Shown here: in pieces, positions 17,625-27,649 of the stretch
Layout of the letters: each line of letters starts with the position of its first letter
Position numbering within the stretch: position 1 is the first letter of the stretch
Source: Hyphomicrobium sp. 12-62-95
Lineage (GTDB): Bacteria > Pseudomonadota > Alphaproteobacteria > Rhizobiales > Hyphomicrobiaceae
Length of the DNA: 64,000 nucleotides
Reading direction: 5' to 3'
Assembly (NCBI GenBank): GCA_002279935.1
Contig: NCCZ01000002.1
Span: forward strand, 248,001-312,000
The notes under the pieces: generated by a model
Seen by the model: the letters and a program-made list of their open reading frames with translations, nothing else
Databases searched by the model: none
What the model was told of the DNA's origin: nothing
Translations under genes and position numbers: made by a program

Positions 17625-18989
17625 GTGTTTCCGAGACCATACACCGCTGACGATCGAGGGCCGCGCCGCGATGCGCAGGCCTTCGCGTGCGTTGCGGCGG
17701 TCGCTTTTACGGCGGTGCCATTGGGGAATGCGGCTGCAATCGAAGTCGACAACACAGCCGACCTGATTACCGATACGGTGGCCAGCGGCGAGATGCGCCG
17801 CGAGTGGCAGGAAGCACAGAGGCGCGCGGCCCGTTCGGTCGATCAAGCCGATCGCGCATTTGCCGCGCCTGATGGGTTGCGCGTCGGCAACTTCATCTTC
17901 TATCCGTCGGTCAGTGAGACGGCGATCTACGACAGCAATATCTACGGCCAGGCGCAGGCTCCGACGGCCGACTGGCGCTTCATCACGGCGCCGACGCTGA
18001 CGATCCGGTCGGAATTGCCCCGGCATGCCTTCGACATGAACATTTTCGGACGGTTCATGAACTTTGCCGAAAGCACGGATCAGAATTACGCCGACTTCGG
18101 GGCCTCTGCCCGCGGCGCGCTGCATATCGATCATGCCCATACGCTCTCCGTCGCAGCCGGCGTCCGGCGTGATCACGAGGAGCGCTCGGCCATCACCGCG
18201 TCACAGGTCGCCGCTGAACCCGTTCCCGTCGACCAATATCGAGCATCGATCGGTCTGACGCGGGATGCTGGGCGGGTTTATGGGACGCTGTCTGCATCGG
18301 CCGAGAAGCTGGACTATCACAGCGTCGCGGCCATCGGGGGCGGACGGCTGAACCAAGACTACCGGGATCAGGAACTCTACGCGGCACAATTGCGCGCGGG
18401 CTACCGCATTTCACCGGGCTTCGACTTCGTTACCAATGTTCGTGGCATTCGACAGTACAACGAGCCCGAAACGCCGGGATTCGAAAACCGCGACTCCAAG
18501 GGTTACGAGATTTCGGCCGGGCTTGCGTTCGAGACCGATCCGCTGCTGCGCTGGCGGGTGCTCGGCGGGTACGGTGTCCGCAATTTCGACCGGTCCGGAC
18601 TGGAGAGCATCGCGAGTTCGCTTCTTGAAGCGCAGGCGCAGTGGCTGGCCACGCACCGGCTGACGCTGACGGCTGTTGCTTCGCGTAAAATCGACGATGA
18701 ACTGGGCGCTAACGACAACGGGCGGATCGATAGCGCGGTCGGCCTGACCGCGGACTACGAGATCCGCCATGATCTCTTTGCTACCGCCAATGCCGGCTTT
18801 ACGCGGACCGATTTCATCGGAAGTACGCGCGAAGATGACATCTTCGAGGCCGGCGTTTCGCTCGATTATCACTACACGAAGAACATGCTGCTGACGCTCG
18901 GCTACTCCTATGAGACCCGCCAATCGAACGAAGCGGAATTCGACATGGATCGCAGCCAGGTGCGCATCGGCGGCACGTTGAAATACTAA
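17625..18989 (+). CDS. Outer-membrane beta-barrel protein of the exopolysaccharide locus
   Basis: A 454-residue protein with a weak signal region (AFACVAAVAFTAVPLGNAAA near residues 20-39), about 60 charged residues, and then from residue 90 onward alternating amphipathic strands with polar loops ending VRIGGTLKY. It resembles the outer-membrane beta-barrel proteins (VpsM/COG5338-like) encoded in alphaproteobacterial exopolysaccharide clusters. It begins with GTG 17625, 21 bases after the OPX gene, so the two are almost certainly co-transcribed. Likely role: outer-membrane pore or tether for the polymer. Confidence 0.78.
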   Translation: MFPRPYTADDRGPRRDAQAFACVAAVAFTAVPLGNAAAIEVDNTADLITDTVASGEMRREWQEAQRRAARSVDQADRAFAAPDGLRVGNFIFYPSVSETAIYDSNIYGQAQAPTADWRFITAPTLTIRSELPRHAFDMNIFGRFMNFAESTDQNYADFGASARGALHIDHAHTLSVAAGVRRDHEERSAITASQVAAEPVPVDQYRASIGLTRDAGRVYGTLSASAEKLDYHSVAAIGGGRLNQDYRDQELYAAQLRAGYRISPGFDFVTNVRGIRQYNEPETPGFENRDSKGYEISAGLAFETDPLLRWRVLGGYGVRNFDRSGLESIASSLLEAQAQWLATHRLTLTAVASRKIDDELGANDNGRIDSAVGLTADYEIRHDLFATANAGFTRTDFIGSTREDDIFEAGVSLDYHYTKNMLLTLGYSYETRQSNEAEFDMDRSQVRIGGTLKY

Positions 18990-19006
18990 AGGATCATCTA
19001 GACCAT

Positions 19007-21283
19007 ATGAGCACGATGGACAGAGGCATGGAAGAGAGCGGCGGCGGAGCATTCAGCTTCGCGCGCGCCTTCAATGCCGTGCGCCGCCGGCTTGCTCTCG
19101 TGGGTGCGATCTCGATTGCAGCAACGCTGATTGCCGTGGCCGTCGCCGTTTCACTGCCCAACCGGTACGAGGGTGTTGCCGTCGTCCAAATCGATCCGCG
19201 GCAGAAGACGATTTCGCAAGTTGATAGCGTGGTAGAGAACCTGCGCGGCGACAACGCCTCGATCGACAGCGAAGTGGAAGTGTTGTCCTCGCGGGCCATT
19301 GCGCTCAAGGTCATCGATATTCTCAATCTGCGCGACGATGAGGAATTCCGGCCGCGGTCGACGGTTCGCCGCATCTTCGGCTTTCTCGGACTCGGCCGAT
19401 ATCTGCCTGCGGGGGAGCCAGCTACCGCTGCTGTACACAACGGCGCCGCTCAGCGGCTCGACCAGGATCCCGTCGGCACGCGTGTCGGCCGGGTTCAACC
19501 GGGCGATTCCAGCCCTGAGCGGGACGAACTGGCAGCGGCATTCCAGGAACGGCTCAAAGTTTCGCGCGTGCGCATGACGCTCCTCTTGGAGATCAAGTTC
19601 AGTGCGCGGGATCCGGCCAAGGCGGCCCGGATCGCCAATACAATTGCAGAGGTCTATCTTTCCAACAATCTCGCCAGCAAGACGCAAGCCTCCGGCTTTG
19701 CGACCGAGCTTCTCGAAAGCAAGCTGCAGGAGATGCAGCAGCGTGTCTCGGATGCCGAGCGCAAGGTTGCGATGTTCAAGTCCGACAACAACATCTTCGA
19801 CTCAGAGGGGAATATCCTCTCGGAGAAGGAGTTGAGCCGGCTGATGGAACAGACGGTTTCGGCGCGCAATGCGACGGCTACGGCTAAGTCCAAGTTTGAG
19901 AATGCCCAACGGCTGGCGAACAGTCCCGGCGGAACGGAGACGATCGCCGAAGTGCTCGATAGCAACTCGATCCGGGTGCTCAAGGAGACGGTATCGTCCG
20001 CCCGCAAGCGCGAAGCGGAATTGTCGACGCGATATGGTCCGCGGCATCCCGAGATGCAGAAGGTGCGGGCTGAAGTCGCCGAGACGCAGGCCCAGCTTGC
20101 GGAAGAGATCGCGCGGCACGTGGCCAACCTGCGCAATGAGTATGTGGTTGCCGAACGCAGCGAGATGCAGATGCGGCAGGCGCTGACGACGCTGAAGGAA
20201 CAGGAGGCGGCCACCAAGGAATCTTCGGTTGCCCTGCTCGAGTTGCAGCGCGAAGCGGCCACGTCGAAGCAGATTTATGAGAGCCTTCTGGCGCGCTACA
20301 AGCAGACATCGGAAACGCAGGATCTGCAGCTGCCTGACGCGCGGATCGTCGAACAGGCCGACGTGGCGCTGTTTCCAGCCTCGCCCAATCGCAAGCAAAT
20401 CGTGCTCCTGGGGCTTTTTGCCGGCCTTGGTCTCGGCATTCTTGTGGCACTGGCGTTCGAATTCGCAGCACCCGGTCTGGTTCATCCTGACGACGTGGAG
20501 CGCAACCTCGAAGTGGCGCACATTGCCTCCGTTCCAGCGATCGCCGCTTCCGGTCCGGGAGTGGATCCGCTGCGCTCCATCCGCTTGGTTCTCACAGAAC
20601 CGCGCGGCATCTTTGCGGAAAGCGTGCGCGGAATGCGGCGCGAACTCGATATGCGCCACCGCAGCGGCGGACCGCGCGTGATCATGGTTGCGTCCAGTCT
20701 TCCTGGCGAAGGCACGGACGTGATCGCATCGAACCTAGCGCATCATTATGCGATGGCCGGGCAACGCGTTTTGCTGGCCGATGGCGATTTACGGCGGGCG
20801 CCGCTGACGCGCAAATTGGCGCCGCAGCGGACGACCGGCCTCCTCGACTCGCTCATTCACCAGACGCCGATCGAGCGCGCTATTCTGCACGATACGGCTT
20901 CTGGCCTGTTCTTCCTGCCGGCGATGAGCCCGACGCCGTTGGAGACAGCGCGGCCGGATATGCTCGCATCGCGGCGCATGGCCGAGACGATGGCTACCTT
21001 GAAGAGCCAGTTCGACATCATCATTCTCGATGCCCCGCCGCTGCTGCCGGTGGTGGATGGGCGCGTACTTGCCGACTATGCCGATCAAATCGTGTTTGTG
21101 ACCACGTGGCGGCACACGCCCAAGCACCTCGCCAAGCGCGCGCTGCACTCGCTCGGCTTCAATCACGACAAAGTGGCCGGCGTGGTCATGAACAGCGTTG
21201 GACACCAGGCGATGGAAGACACCTATGCGCTTGGTACGCGGATGGCACCGGCGCAGCCAAGGCGGATGGCGCAGGCGGCCTAG
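19007..21283 (+). CDS. ExoP-like polysaccharide co-polymerase with degenerate BY-kinase domain
   Basis: A 758-residue inner-membrane protein. It has a Wzz domain with a first membrane segment near residues 30-48, a long periplasmic coiled-coil region (about 190-430, including the GNVR-type part), a second membrane segment near 464-482, and a cytoplasmic P-loop domain (550-745). Such proteins set chain length and link polymerase to export. The Walker A position reads PGEGTDV (566-572), so the lysine and Ser/Thr of GEGK[ST] are replaced by T570 and D571. Walker A' (LADGDLRR) and Walker B (IIILDAPP) remain. The C-terminal tail has no tyrosine cluster, only one Tyr. I infer a structural regulator rather than an active kinase. 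Confidence 0.88.
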   Translation: MSTMDRGMEESGGGAFSFARAFNAVRRRLALVGAISIAATLIAVAVAVSLPNRYEGVAVVQIDPRQKTISQVDSVVENLRGDNASIDSEVEVLSSRAIALKVIDILNLRDDEEFRPRSTVRRIFGFLGLGRYLPAGEPATAAVHNGAAQRLDQDPVGTRVGRVQPGDSSPERDELAAAFQERLKVSRVRMTLLLEIKFSARDPAKAARIANTIAEVYLSNNLASKTQASGFATELLESKLQEMQQRVSDAERKVAMFKSDNNIFDSEGNILSEKELSRLMEQTVSARNATATAKSKFENAQRLANSPGGTETIAEVLDSNSIRVLKETVSSARKREAELSTRYGPRHPEMQKVRAEVAETQAQLAEEIARHVANLRNEYVVAERSEMQMRQALTTLKEQEAATKESSVALLELQREAATSKQIYESLLARYKQTSETQDLQLPDARIVEQADVALFPASPNRKQIVLLGLFAGLGLGILVALAFEFAAPGLVHPDDVERNLEVAHIASVPAIAASGPGVDPLRSIRLVLTEPRGIFAESVRGMRRELDMRHRSGGPRVIMVASSLPGEGTDVIASNLAHHYAMAGQRVLLADGDLRRAPLTRKLAPQRTTGLLDSLIHQTPIERAILHDTASGLFFLPAMSPTPLETARPDMLASRRMAETMATLKSQFDIIILDAPPLLPVVDGRVLADYADQIVFVTTWRHTPKHLAKRALHSLGFNHDKVAGVVMNSVGHQAMEDTYALGTRMAPAQPRRMAQAA

Positions 21284-21473
21284 CCCGGCGCAGGGCCCCC
21301 GAGGGGCGGCCTTGGTAGGGTTGAGACACTCTTTACTTCAAATCTGCACGAATCTGAGCGAACCCGCTCTAATTTCAATCGAATTTTAGCGGATTGCGAT
21401 CACGATCGGCAGCGATGTTTCCACGTCCCCGCGCGCAATCCTAGCGCAGGGCCCACCGCGTACCGGAGTTGCC

Positions 21474-22973
21474 ATGCAAACCGTCGAAGCCGTGTCTGAC
21501 GCCGCTGTTGAAGCCAACGCCCAAGCAAACCCCGCCAGCGACAGTCGTTCCTTCGCGCAAGCACCGAAGCGGCGGATGCCGCGCAAATTGGCGGTTGGAC
21601 TGGTCGGCGCGGCCGACGTGCTCGCAGTTTTTGCAGCCGTCATTCTTCCAGCCGTCATCTATAGCCAGGCTGGTGGGATCGTGGCCGACTGGCGGGCCCT
21701 CATTCAGTCGGCGATGGCCGCGACCCTGATCGTTCATCTCATCCTGCGCATCAACGGCATGTATTCCACGGATCGGCTGCACGACATTCCGCTGCGTCCC
21801 GGCCTTTTGTTCACGACGTTGGCTCTGACGATGTTGGTCCTTCTTGGTCATGGCATGCCGTCTGCGCTGCGTGGCGACCATGAATGGGTGTGGCTTGCCG
21901 TCGGCCTCTCGTCCGGCTTCACGCTTCTGCTGTTCAACCGCGCAATCGCCAATCCGCTTCTGGCCCACCTCACGCGCAAGGGCGTGTTCGACGAGCGTAT
22001 CGCCGTGTTCGGAGCCGGCAACATCGCCCGGCGCGTGAAGGAGCATCTGGAAGCCGTGCCGACGGGTATCCACTTCGCCGGCGTGTTCGACGATCGCATG
22101 GGGTCGGACCGCATCAATCCCGACGGGGTGGATGTGACCGGCAAGCTCGACGACCTCGTGGCAGCGGCGCGCAACAACGAAATCGACAAGATCATCATCG
22201 CTCTGCCCCAGTCGGCCGATCAGCGGATCGCCGTGGTGGCGCGGAAGCTGGAATCGCTGCCGGTCAGCCTGCACGCCGTGACGCACATCGCATCGGATCT
22301 GATCGAGGCGGGTCCGGCGCATACGGTGTCATCGGTTGGGTCGGTCGGCCTCATCGACGTAAAAAAAAAGCCCATTGATGACCTTCAGCGCATCCTGAAG
22401 CGGCTGGAGGACCTCGTTGTCGGTGGGGCTCTGCTGCTGATCACCTTGCCGCTGTTCCCGCTGATCGCGCTGGCCATCAAGCTCGACAGCCCGGGTCCGG
22501 TCCTGTTCCGGCAGAAGCGCGGTGGGCGCCATCAGATGCCCATCGAGATCATGAAGTTCCGCACGATGTCGGTTGGGCCGGCGAGCCAAGAGCACCAGCA
22601 GGCCACCGAGGACGATCCGCGGGTGACGCGCGTGGGCCACTTTCTGCGGCGCACCAGTCTCGATGAGCTGCCGCAGCTGATCAACGTGATCAAGGGCGAC
22701 ATGTCGCTCGTGGGGCCGCGGCCGCATCTGATCGCGCACGATGAGAAGTTTGCCGAGATCGTCGACACGTATCCGAGCCGGCATCAGGTGAAACCGGGCT
22801 TGACCGGTCTGGCACAGGTGAAAGGGTTTCGCGGCGAGACGCGGACAAAGGACTGTGTCGAGGGGCGGGTCGCGGCCGATCTGGACTACGTGCGGAATTG
22901 GTCGCTCTGGCTTGATTTGAAGATCATCGCGCGCACGGTGGCAACCGTCATCTCGGGACGCAACGCCTACTGA
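21474..22973 (+). CDS. Undecaprenyl-phosphate glycosylphosphotransferase (WcaJ/ExoY family)
   Basis: A 499-residue membrane enzyme that starts the repeat unit by transferring a sugar-1-phosphate, often glucose, to undecaprenyl phosphate. Several N-terminal membrane segments (about 40-150) are followed by a Rossmann-like CoA_binding_3 domain ([17 protein letters not shown] near 178-195), one more hydrophobic segment (315-335) and the bacterial sugar transferase domain with [18 protein letters not shown] and LVGPRPH. A run of nine adenines at 22361-22369 (codons GTA AAA AAA AAG) lies exactly between the two soluble domains. ATG 21474 is 190 bases after the ExoP-like gene. Confidence 0.92.
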   Translation: MQTVEAVSDAAVEANAQANPASDSRSFAQAPKRRMPRKLAVGLVGAADVLAVFAAVILPAVIYSQAGGIVADWRALIQSAMAATLIVHLILRINGMYSTDRLHDIPLRPGLLFTTLALTMLVLLGHGMPSALRGDHEWVWLAVGLSSGFTLLLFNRAIANPLLAHLTRKGVFDERIAVFGAGNIARRVKEHLEAVPTGIHFAGVFDDRMGSDRINPDGVDVTGKLDDLVAAARNNEIDKIIIALPQSADQRIAVVARKLESLPVSLHAVTHIASDLIEAGPAHTVSSVGSVGLIDVKKKPIDDLQRILKRLEDLVVGGALLLITLPLFPLIALAIKLDSPGPVLFRQKRGGRHQMPIEIMKFRTMSVGPASQEHQQATEDDPRVTRVGHFLRRTSLDELPQLINVIKGDMSLVGPRPHLIAHDEKFAEIVDTYPSRHQVKPGLTGLAQVKGFRGETRTKDCVEGRVAADLDYVRNWSLWLDLKIIARTVATVISGRNAY

Positions 22974-23025
22974 CGCTGCTGGTCCAGCCCGGATTGGGGC
23001 CGGGATGCGGGGGGAAACGCGATCA

Positions 23026-24348
23026 ATGATGGACGCTTTCAGGAAAACGCCGCTGGCGATCACGCTGGCGATCCTGAGCTTCATTTCGCCGACGGAGCTG
23101 TCGCTCGTAGTCGGTGATCTCCGGCTGTCGCCGCATCGCGTCGTGTTCCTTATCTTTATTCCGTTCGCGATTTGGCGGCTGGCCACCCGGCCTGATTGCC
23201 GGCTGCATGTCTATGACATTCCGTTCTTCGGCTTGGCACTTTGGCAGACGTTTGTGTTTGCCTATCATGCCGGGCAGCCGGGGTTCGTATTCGGCGGCTC
23301 GTGGTCGCTGGAGAGTTTGGGCGCTTACACGATTGCGCGGGCCTATATTCGCGATCTGGAAACGCTGCAGGCTGCGCTCCGCATCGTCTTCTACTCTATC
23401 ATTCTGGCTGCCTTTATCGCGATGTTTGATACGCTGACGGGCAGCTATTTCATCCATGAAGTGCTGCGCTCGGCGGTGGGCGGCGAGCCGATGCCGGCGA
23501 TGGAATTCCGCAAAGGGTTGGCGCGCGCGGCTTCCACGTTCGATCACCCGATTCACTACGGCACCTACTGCGCGACGATGTTCGCGCTTCTGTGGATGTC
23601 GGAACCGGACCGGAAATGGCAATATGTCCGCGCGGTCGTGCTCATTTTGGCGGCCATTCTGGCGATGTCGTCGGCGCCGCTTTTGAGCCTTGGACTGCAG
23701 CTCGCATTTATGATCTGGCAGAAGTATACGGTGCGGGTCTTCATGCGGACGCAGATCACGCTGGCGATCATTGCCGGACTTTACATCGGGGTGTTGATGG
23801 TGGCCAACCGGTCGCCGGCGCAGCTGCTGATTACACTGGCCACTTTCGATCCCTGGACCGGATTGTACCGGTTGGCAATCTGGGAGCATGGACTGAACAA
23901 TCTGTGGGGCAGCTTCTGGTTCGGTATCGGCATGGCGGATTGGGTGCGTCCGGAGTGGATGTACTCGTCGACCATCGACGCATATTGGCTCGTGCTTCCC
24001 TTGCGCACGGGTGCGCCCGCGTTCCTGCTTCTCGTTACGGGCATCGCGCTCATCGCTTATGGCGTTGCGGCGCGCGGGCGGACATCGCGCGACAGGCTGC
24101 GCAGCAATATGGCAGCGGGGTGGATGATGTCGCTGCTAGCGATTTGCCTGCTGGGAGCCACGGTGCACTTCTGGAACGTGCCGCATGCGCTCTTCTATTT
24201 CTTCTTAGGGCTTGGTGGCGCGATTGCGGATCCCAGGCGGGTCGCGCAGGCGGTGTCTCGTGCGGCGCAGCCGGTTCGCCGCCTGCATCCGAGCTTCATC
24301 CGTAGGCAGCGTGGGGCGGCGATGCCCGGAGTGGCGTTGCCGGCGTAG
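23026..24348 (+). CDS. Polysaccharide polymerase / O-antigen ligase-like membrane protein
   Basis: A protein of about 440 residues with ten or more predicted membrane segments across its length and a long periplasmic loop in the middle (LATFDPWTGLYRLAIWEHGLNN, followed by GSFWFGIGMADWVRPEW), which is the Wzy/WaaL layout. It most likely polymerises the lipid-linked repeat units. It directly follows the priming transferase. ATG 23026 is favoured (GGGGAAAC upstream); ATG 23005 would add seven residues. Wzy proteins diverge strongly, so the assignment rests on topology and context. Confidence 0.78.
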   Translation: MMDAFRKTPLAITLAILSFISPTELSLVVGDLRLSPHRVVFLIFIPFAIWRLATRPDCRLHVYDIPFFGLALWQTFVFAYHAGQPGFVFGGSWSLESLGAYTIARAYIRDLETLQAALRIVFYSIILAAFIAMFDTLTGSYFIHEVLRSAVGGEPMPAMEFRKGLARAASTFDHPIHYGTYCATMFALLWMSEPDRKWQYVRAVVLILAAILAMSSAPLLSLGLQLAFMIWQKYTVRVFMRTQITLAIIAGLYIGVLMVANRSPAQLLITLATFDPWTGLYRLAIWEHGLNNLWGSFWFGIGMADWVRPEWMYSSTIDAYWLVLPLRTGAPAFLLLVTGIALIAYGVAARGRTSRDRLRSNMAAGWMMSLLAICLLGATVHFWNVPHALFYFFLGLGGAIADPRRVAQAVSRAAQPVRRLHPSFIRRQRGAAMPGVALPA

Positions 24349-24368
24349 GGCGGCAATAACGATCAATA

Positions 24369-26255
24369 TTAGCGCACTTGGCTGGTGTGGACGCTTGGCA
24401 GCGAATGCATGCTGGCGTCGATGAGCGGGGCCAGGGCGCGGGCGACGCGGCGGCTGCCAGCGACGGAATAGTGTCCGCCATCAAAGAAGAGAAATTCGCC
24501 ATCGTCCGTCAGTCGGCACAATCCACCGGAGCAGAAGAGCGGCGTCGCGTCGAAGATTGCGACATTGCCGCCGACGGCCATCGCCGGGGCTGGGTTGGCG
24601 TGGGCTTCGTTGCGGCCGGTGCGGTAGGCGACATCGTACGGGTGGGCGAAGTCGAAGGTCGGGCTTGCTCTGACCACGATGACCCGGCTGCCGGTGGCGG
24701 CAATGCGATCCAGCGATGCTCGAACATCGGCTGCTGAGATCTTGCGGGGCAAATAGAGTTCCCAACGCGCGGAGATCAGAACGACATCCGGCTTCAGGCG
24801 TGCGATTTCATCGAACACGCGGGCGTTGACTGCGCGGCAGTGGGGGCGGTTCGCGACGCTCATGCCGAGGATGGGCGGGCATCCGGCGGCGGTGAACTGC
24901 ACCGTCTCCAAGCGTTGGCCGAGTTCGTCCGTCAGACCCGGCATGAAATGGGCTGCAAAACTATCGCCCCAGACGAAGACCTTGGGGCCATCGGGATTGC
25001 CGTGGCGGCAGGCGACGGCACCGGCCCAGGCGCTGGCTGGCTGATCGTCTTTCAAGAAACAGGTGGCGAGGTTCATGCGGTCGAGGCCGGCGATAACCGG
25101 TGGGGCGTAACCGTCGTGGCGCTGCGGCCATCCGAGCGAAACGTTGGCGAAGACGCCGACGGAAAGGGTAGCGGCCATGGCGGCGCCGGCCCAGCGAAAC
25201 AACGGCGCGCGGGCGGCAGCGACGCGGCGCTCACGAAACGGCGTTTCGATAAAGCGCCAGGAGAGGACGGCGAGAGCAAAACTCAGTGCGACCAGCAGGG
25301 CCGCGTCGAAGGGTGCAAGCATTTCGCCCCGCGCGATGCGGGCGAAGGTCAGGACGGGCCAGTGCCAAAGGTAGAACGAGTAGGAGACCAGTCCAACGAA
25401 GACGACGGGCCGAAGGCTGAGCAGGCCTGCGGCGATGGTGGATTGTGTGGTGGAGCCAGCGTGGATGACGAGCGCCGCGCCGATAACGGGCAAGAGCGCT
25501 GCCGCACCGGGGAAGGCTGTTGCGCTCGAGTAGGCACCGACGGCGGTCGCGATCATCGCAAGCCCAATCAAGCCGGCGGCATTGGCTGCCTTCTGCGTAG
25601 GGATCGTGGGCAGGACGCCGAGCGCCAGGAGCGCGCCGGCCATCAACTCCCAGAAGCGTGTGGGCAGGAGATAGAAGGCGGCGGCAGGTTTGGCGTCGAC
25701 GGCCCAGACGGAGAGCGCGAACGAAATCACGGTCACAGCGATCAGCACGGGGACCAGATGGTGGCGGGCCCAGCGCGTCAAAGCGAGAAGAAGCAGCGGC
25801 AGGACGATGTAGAATTGCTCTTCGACGGCAAGCGACCACGTATGCAGCAGCGGCTTTAAGTGCGCGGGGCCGGCAAAATAGTCGGCGGTTTGCCAGAAGA
25901 AGATGTTGGAGACGAAGAGTGTTGCCGCGGTGAGGCTATTGCCGAAATCTTGGAATTCGCCGGGAAGTGCGATGAGGGATGCCGCGACCACGGAGGCTGC
26001 GAGCATGGCGAACAGGGCGGGAAAGATGCGCCGCGTGCGCCGTTCGTAGAAGGTCAGCAGCGAGAAACGGTTCTCGGCGATTTCGCGGGCGATGATGCGC
26101 GTGATGAGATAGCCGGAGATGACGAAGAAGATATCGACGCCGACGTAGCCGCCGGGCAGGAAAGGGACGCCCGCGTGATAGAGAACGACGGACAGCACCG
26201 CGACGGCGCGGAGACCGTCGATATCTGGGCGATACTGTGTGTCGGCGGCGCTCAT
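24369..26255 (-). CDS. OafA/YrhL-type acyltransferase with C-terminal SGNH domain
   Basis: A 628-residue protein. The N-terminal acyltransferase-3 domain begins YRPDIDGLRAVAVLSVVLYH and contains GGYVGVDIFFVISGYLI, and about ten membrane segments follow to residue 385. The periplasmic SGNH-like domain has the block I serine in VWGDSFAAHF and ends FDGGHYSVAGSRRVA, with its Asp/His. It should O-acetylate (or otherwise acylate) a surface glycan, with acetyl groups passed across the membrane by the first domain. It is transcribed opposite to the preceding genes and is 15 bases downstream of the glycosyltransferase at 26272-27510, with which it forms a minus-strand pair. Confidence 0.9.
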   Translation of the reverse strand: MSAADTQYRPDIDGLRAVAVLSVVLYHAGVPFLPGGYVGVDIFFVISGYLITRIIAREIAENRFSLLTFYERRTRRIFPALFAMLAASVVAASLIALPGEFQDFGNSLTAATLFVSNIFFWQTADYFAGPAHLKPLLHTWSLAVEEQFYIVLPLLLLALTRWARHHLVPVLIAVTVISFALSVWAVDAKPAAAFYLLPTRFWELMAGALLALGVLPTIPTQKAANAAGLIGLAMIATAVGAYSSATAFPGAAALLPVIGAALVIHAGSTTQSTIAAGLLSLRPVVFVGLVSYSFYLWHWPVLTFARIARGEMLAPFDAALLVALSFALAVLSWRFIETPFRERRVAAARAPLFRWAGAAMAATLSVGVFANVSLGWPQRHDGYAPPVIAGLDRMNLATCFLKDDQPASAWAGAVACRHGNPDGPKVFVWGDSFAAHFMPGLTDELGQRLETVQFTAAGCPPILGMSVANRPHCRAVNARVFDEIARLKPDVVLISARWELYLPRKISAADVRASLDRIAATGSRVIVVRASPTFDFAHPYDVAYRTGRNEAHANPAPAMAVGGNVAIFDATPLFCSGGLCRLTDDGEFLFFDGGHYSVAGSRRVARALAPLIDASMHSLPSVHTSQVR

Positions 26256-26271
26256 GGATTGCACACCGATG

Positions 26272-27510
26272 TCAGGCCGCAGATTTCGGGATGAGGGTGG
26301 CGCGAACCGCGTTGGTCCACGAGGCCGTCGATGCGGAGGGGGTCAGGACGAAGCCCACGCCGTGGACCGCGTCCAGGATGGAAGCCGCCTTGGCGTCCCA
26401 GGTTTCGGTGGCGACGCGCGCGCGGGCCGGGGCGGGATCATAAGGTTCGGTGAGGCTTGAGCGGATGTGGGATGCAAACTCGCCGGCGCCGTCAGCAATG
26501 CGGACGAGGTCGCGCCAGCCGTCTAGTGCGGGGAAATCCGTCGTGACCACGGGGCGGCCGACGGCCAGATATTCCTTCATCTTGATCGGATTGCAGGCCT
26601 TGATCCATTCGCTTTTGTTCCAGGGCATGATCAGCACGTCCATCGCGGCCATGTAGCGGGCGACGACGTCATAGGATTTGCGGCCGAGGAAACGGACGTT
26701 GGGCAGTGCGCACCAGCCGTCTGGCAGCGAAGAGCCACCGATCATGACGAAGTTCACATCGGGCAGCTGCTTGGCGACGCCGAGGAAGAGTTCGGGGTCG
26801 AAGGTGTGGGCGTCGATGCCGCCGATGAAGCCGACGCGGGGTTTCGAAACGATTGCGACATCGGCGGGGCCGGGTGCGCACTTGGAGCCTTCGGCAACGA
26901 ACATGTCCAGATCGACGCCGTGGGTGACGAGGAGCTGGCGGCGGACATCGCTTGTCTCTTCGGCCATCAGGTGGGGCGCGCAGTAAATCACGAGGTCGGC
27001 AGCGCGTTTGATGGCGGCCACTTGCTGCCCGAGGAGGACGGGGTCGCCTTCTGGGAAGGCCTCGAAGCGGTCGGTGCGCTGCATGATGACGCCGGTAGGC
27101 TGGAGCGCTTCGATCAGATCGGCACCGGCAGGGCAGTGCATCCAGAGGAGTGGCTTGGCGATGCCGGCGCGGCGGGCGGCGAGGCGAATTTGGGGGGCGA
27201 GTGCGAAGCCAGAGATTTTCTTGCCCGTTTCGCCGGGAATGTTGAGCGGCGAGAAGACCCAGAAGTTATTCTCGACGTGGACGACGCCGCGGCTGAGGCT
27301 TTTGAGCTTGCGCTGCATCTTGCCCGCGAACTGGGCGGGCTTGGACACTTCGGGGACACGGACGCCCAGCGAGTTCACGTAGAGCACCGGCATCGTTCGC
27401 GCGAAGCGGCGCATGACCTGGAAATCGAAGTGGCCGCGGTTGTGATACCACCAGTCGGAGCCGCCGATGCAGATGATGCCATCATAATCGCGGTGGGATG
27501 AGGTGTGCAT
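26272..27510 (-). CDS. Glycosyltransferase, GT-B fold (GT1/GT4 type)
   Basis: A protein of about 412 residues. The C-terminal nucleotide-sugar domain contains VGFIGGIDAHTFDPELF, the FLGRKSYDVVARYMAAMDVLIMPW segment (seen here as FLGRKSYDVV and MDVLIMPW) and the donor-site motif KMKEYLAVGRPVVTTDFPAL with the conserved Glu. It adds a sugar to the lipid-linked repeat unit at the cytoplasmic face. The frame is open to 27639, but ATG 27510 (MHTSSHRDYDGIICIG) fits the family N-terminus. It is divergent from the GT2 gene at 27702, across a gap that carries a CtrA box. Confidence 0.83.
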   Translation of the reverse strand: MHTSSHRDYDGIICIGGSDWWYHNRGHFDFQVMRRFARTMPVLYVNSLGVRVPEVSKPAQFAGKMQRKLKSLSRGVVHVENNFWVFSPLNIPGETGKKISGFALAPQIRLAARRAGIAKPLLWMHCPAGADLIEALQPTGVIMQRTDRFEAFPEGDPVLLGQQVAAIKRAADLVIYCAPHLMAEETSDVRRQLLVTHGVDLDMFVAEGSKCAPGPADVAIVSKPRVGFIGGIDAHTFDPELFLGVAKQLPDVNFVMIGGSSLPDGWCALPNVRFLGRKSYDVVARYMAAMDVLIMPWNKSEWIKACNPIKMKEYLAVGRPVVTTDFPALDGWRDLVRIADGAGEFASHIRSSLTEPYDPAPARARVATETWDAKAASILDAVHGVGFVLTPSASTASWTNAVRATLIPKSAA

Positions 27511-27649
27511 TGAGTTGCCGGTCCAAGTGAGGCCGCGCAGGCGGCAAATTACGGTCCATCGGCAGTCTCTCTGAGTCGCGTTAATCGTTTCCTCAAGCGG
27601 CGCGCGCATGTTGATTGCGATCTTCGCCGTTCCCCGCATGCCACAACCG

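Noticed and set aside
24840..25859. 339-codon plus-strand frame opposite the acyltransferase gene
   Set aside because: Asp/Gly/Arg-rich shadow of the acyltransferase; no family-like motif.
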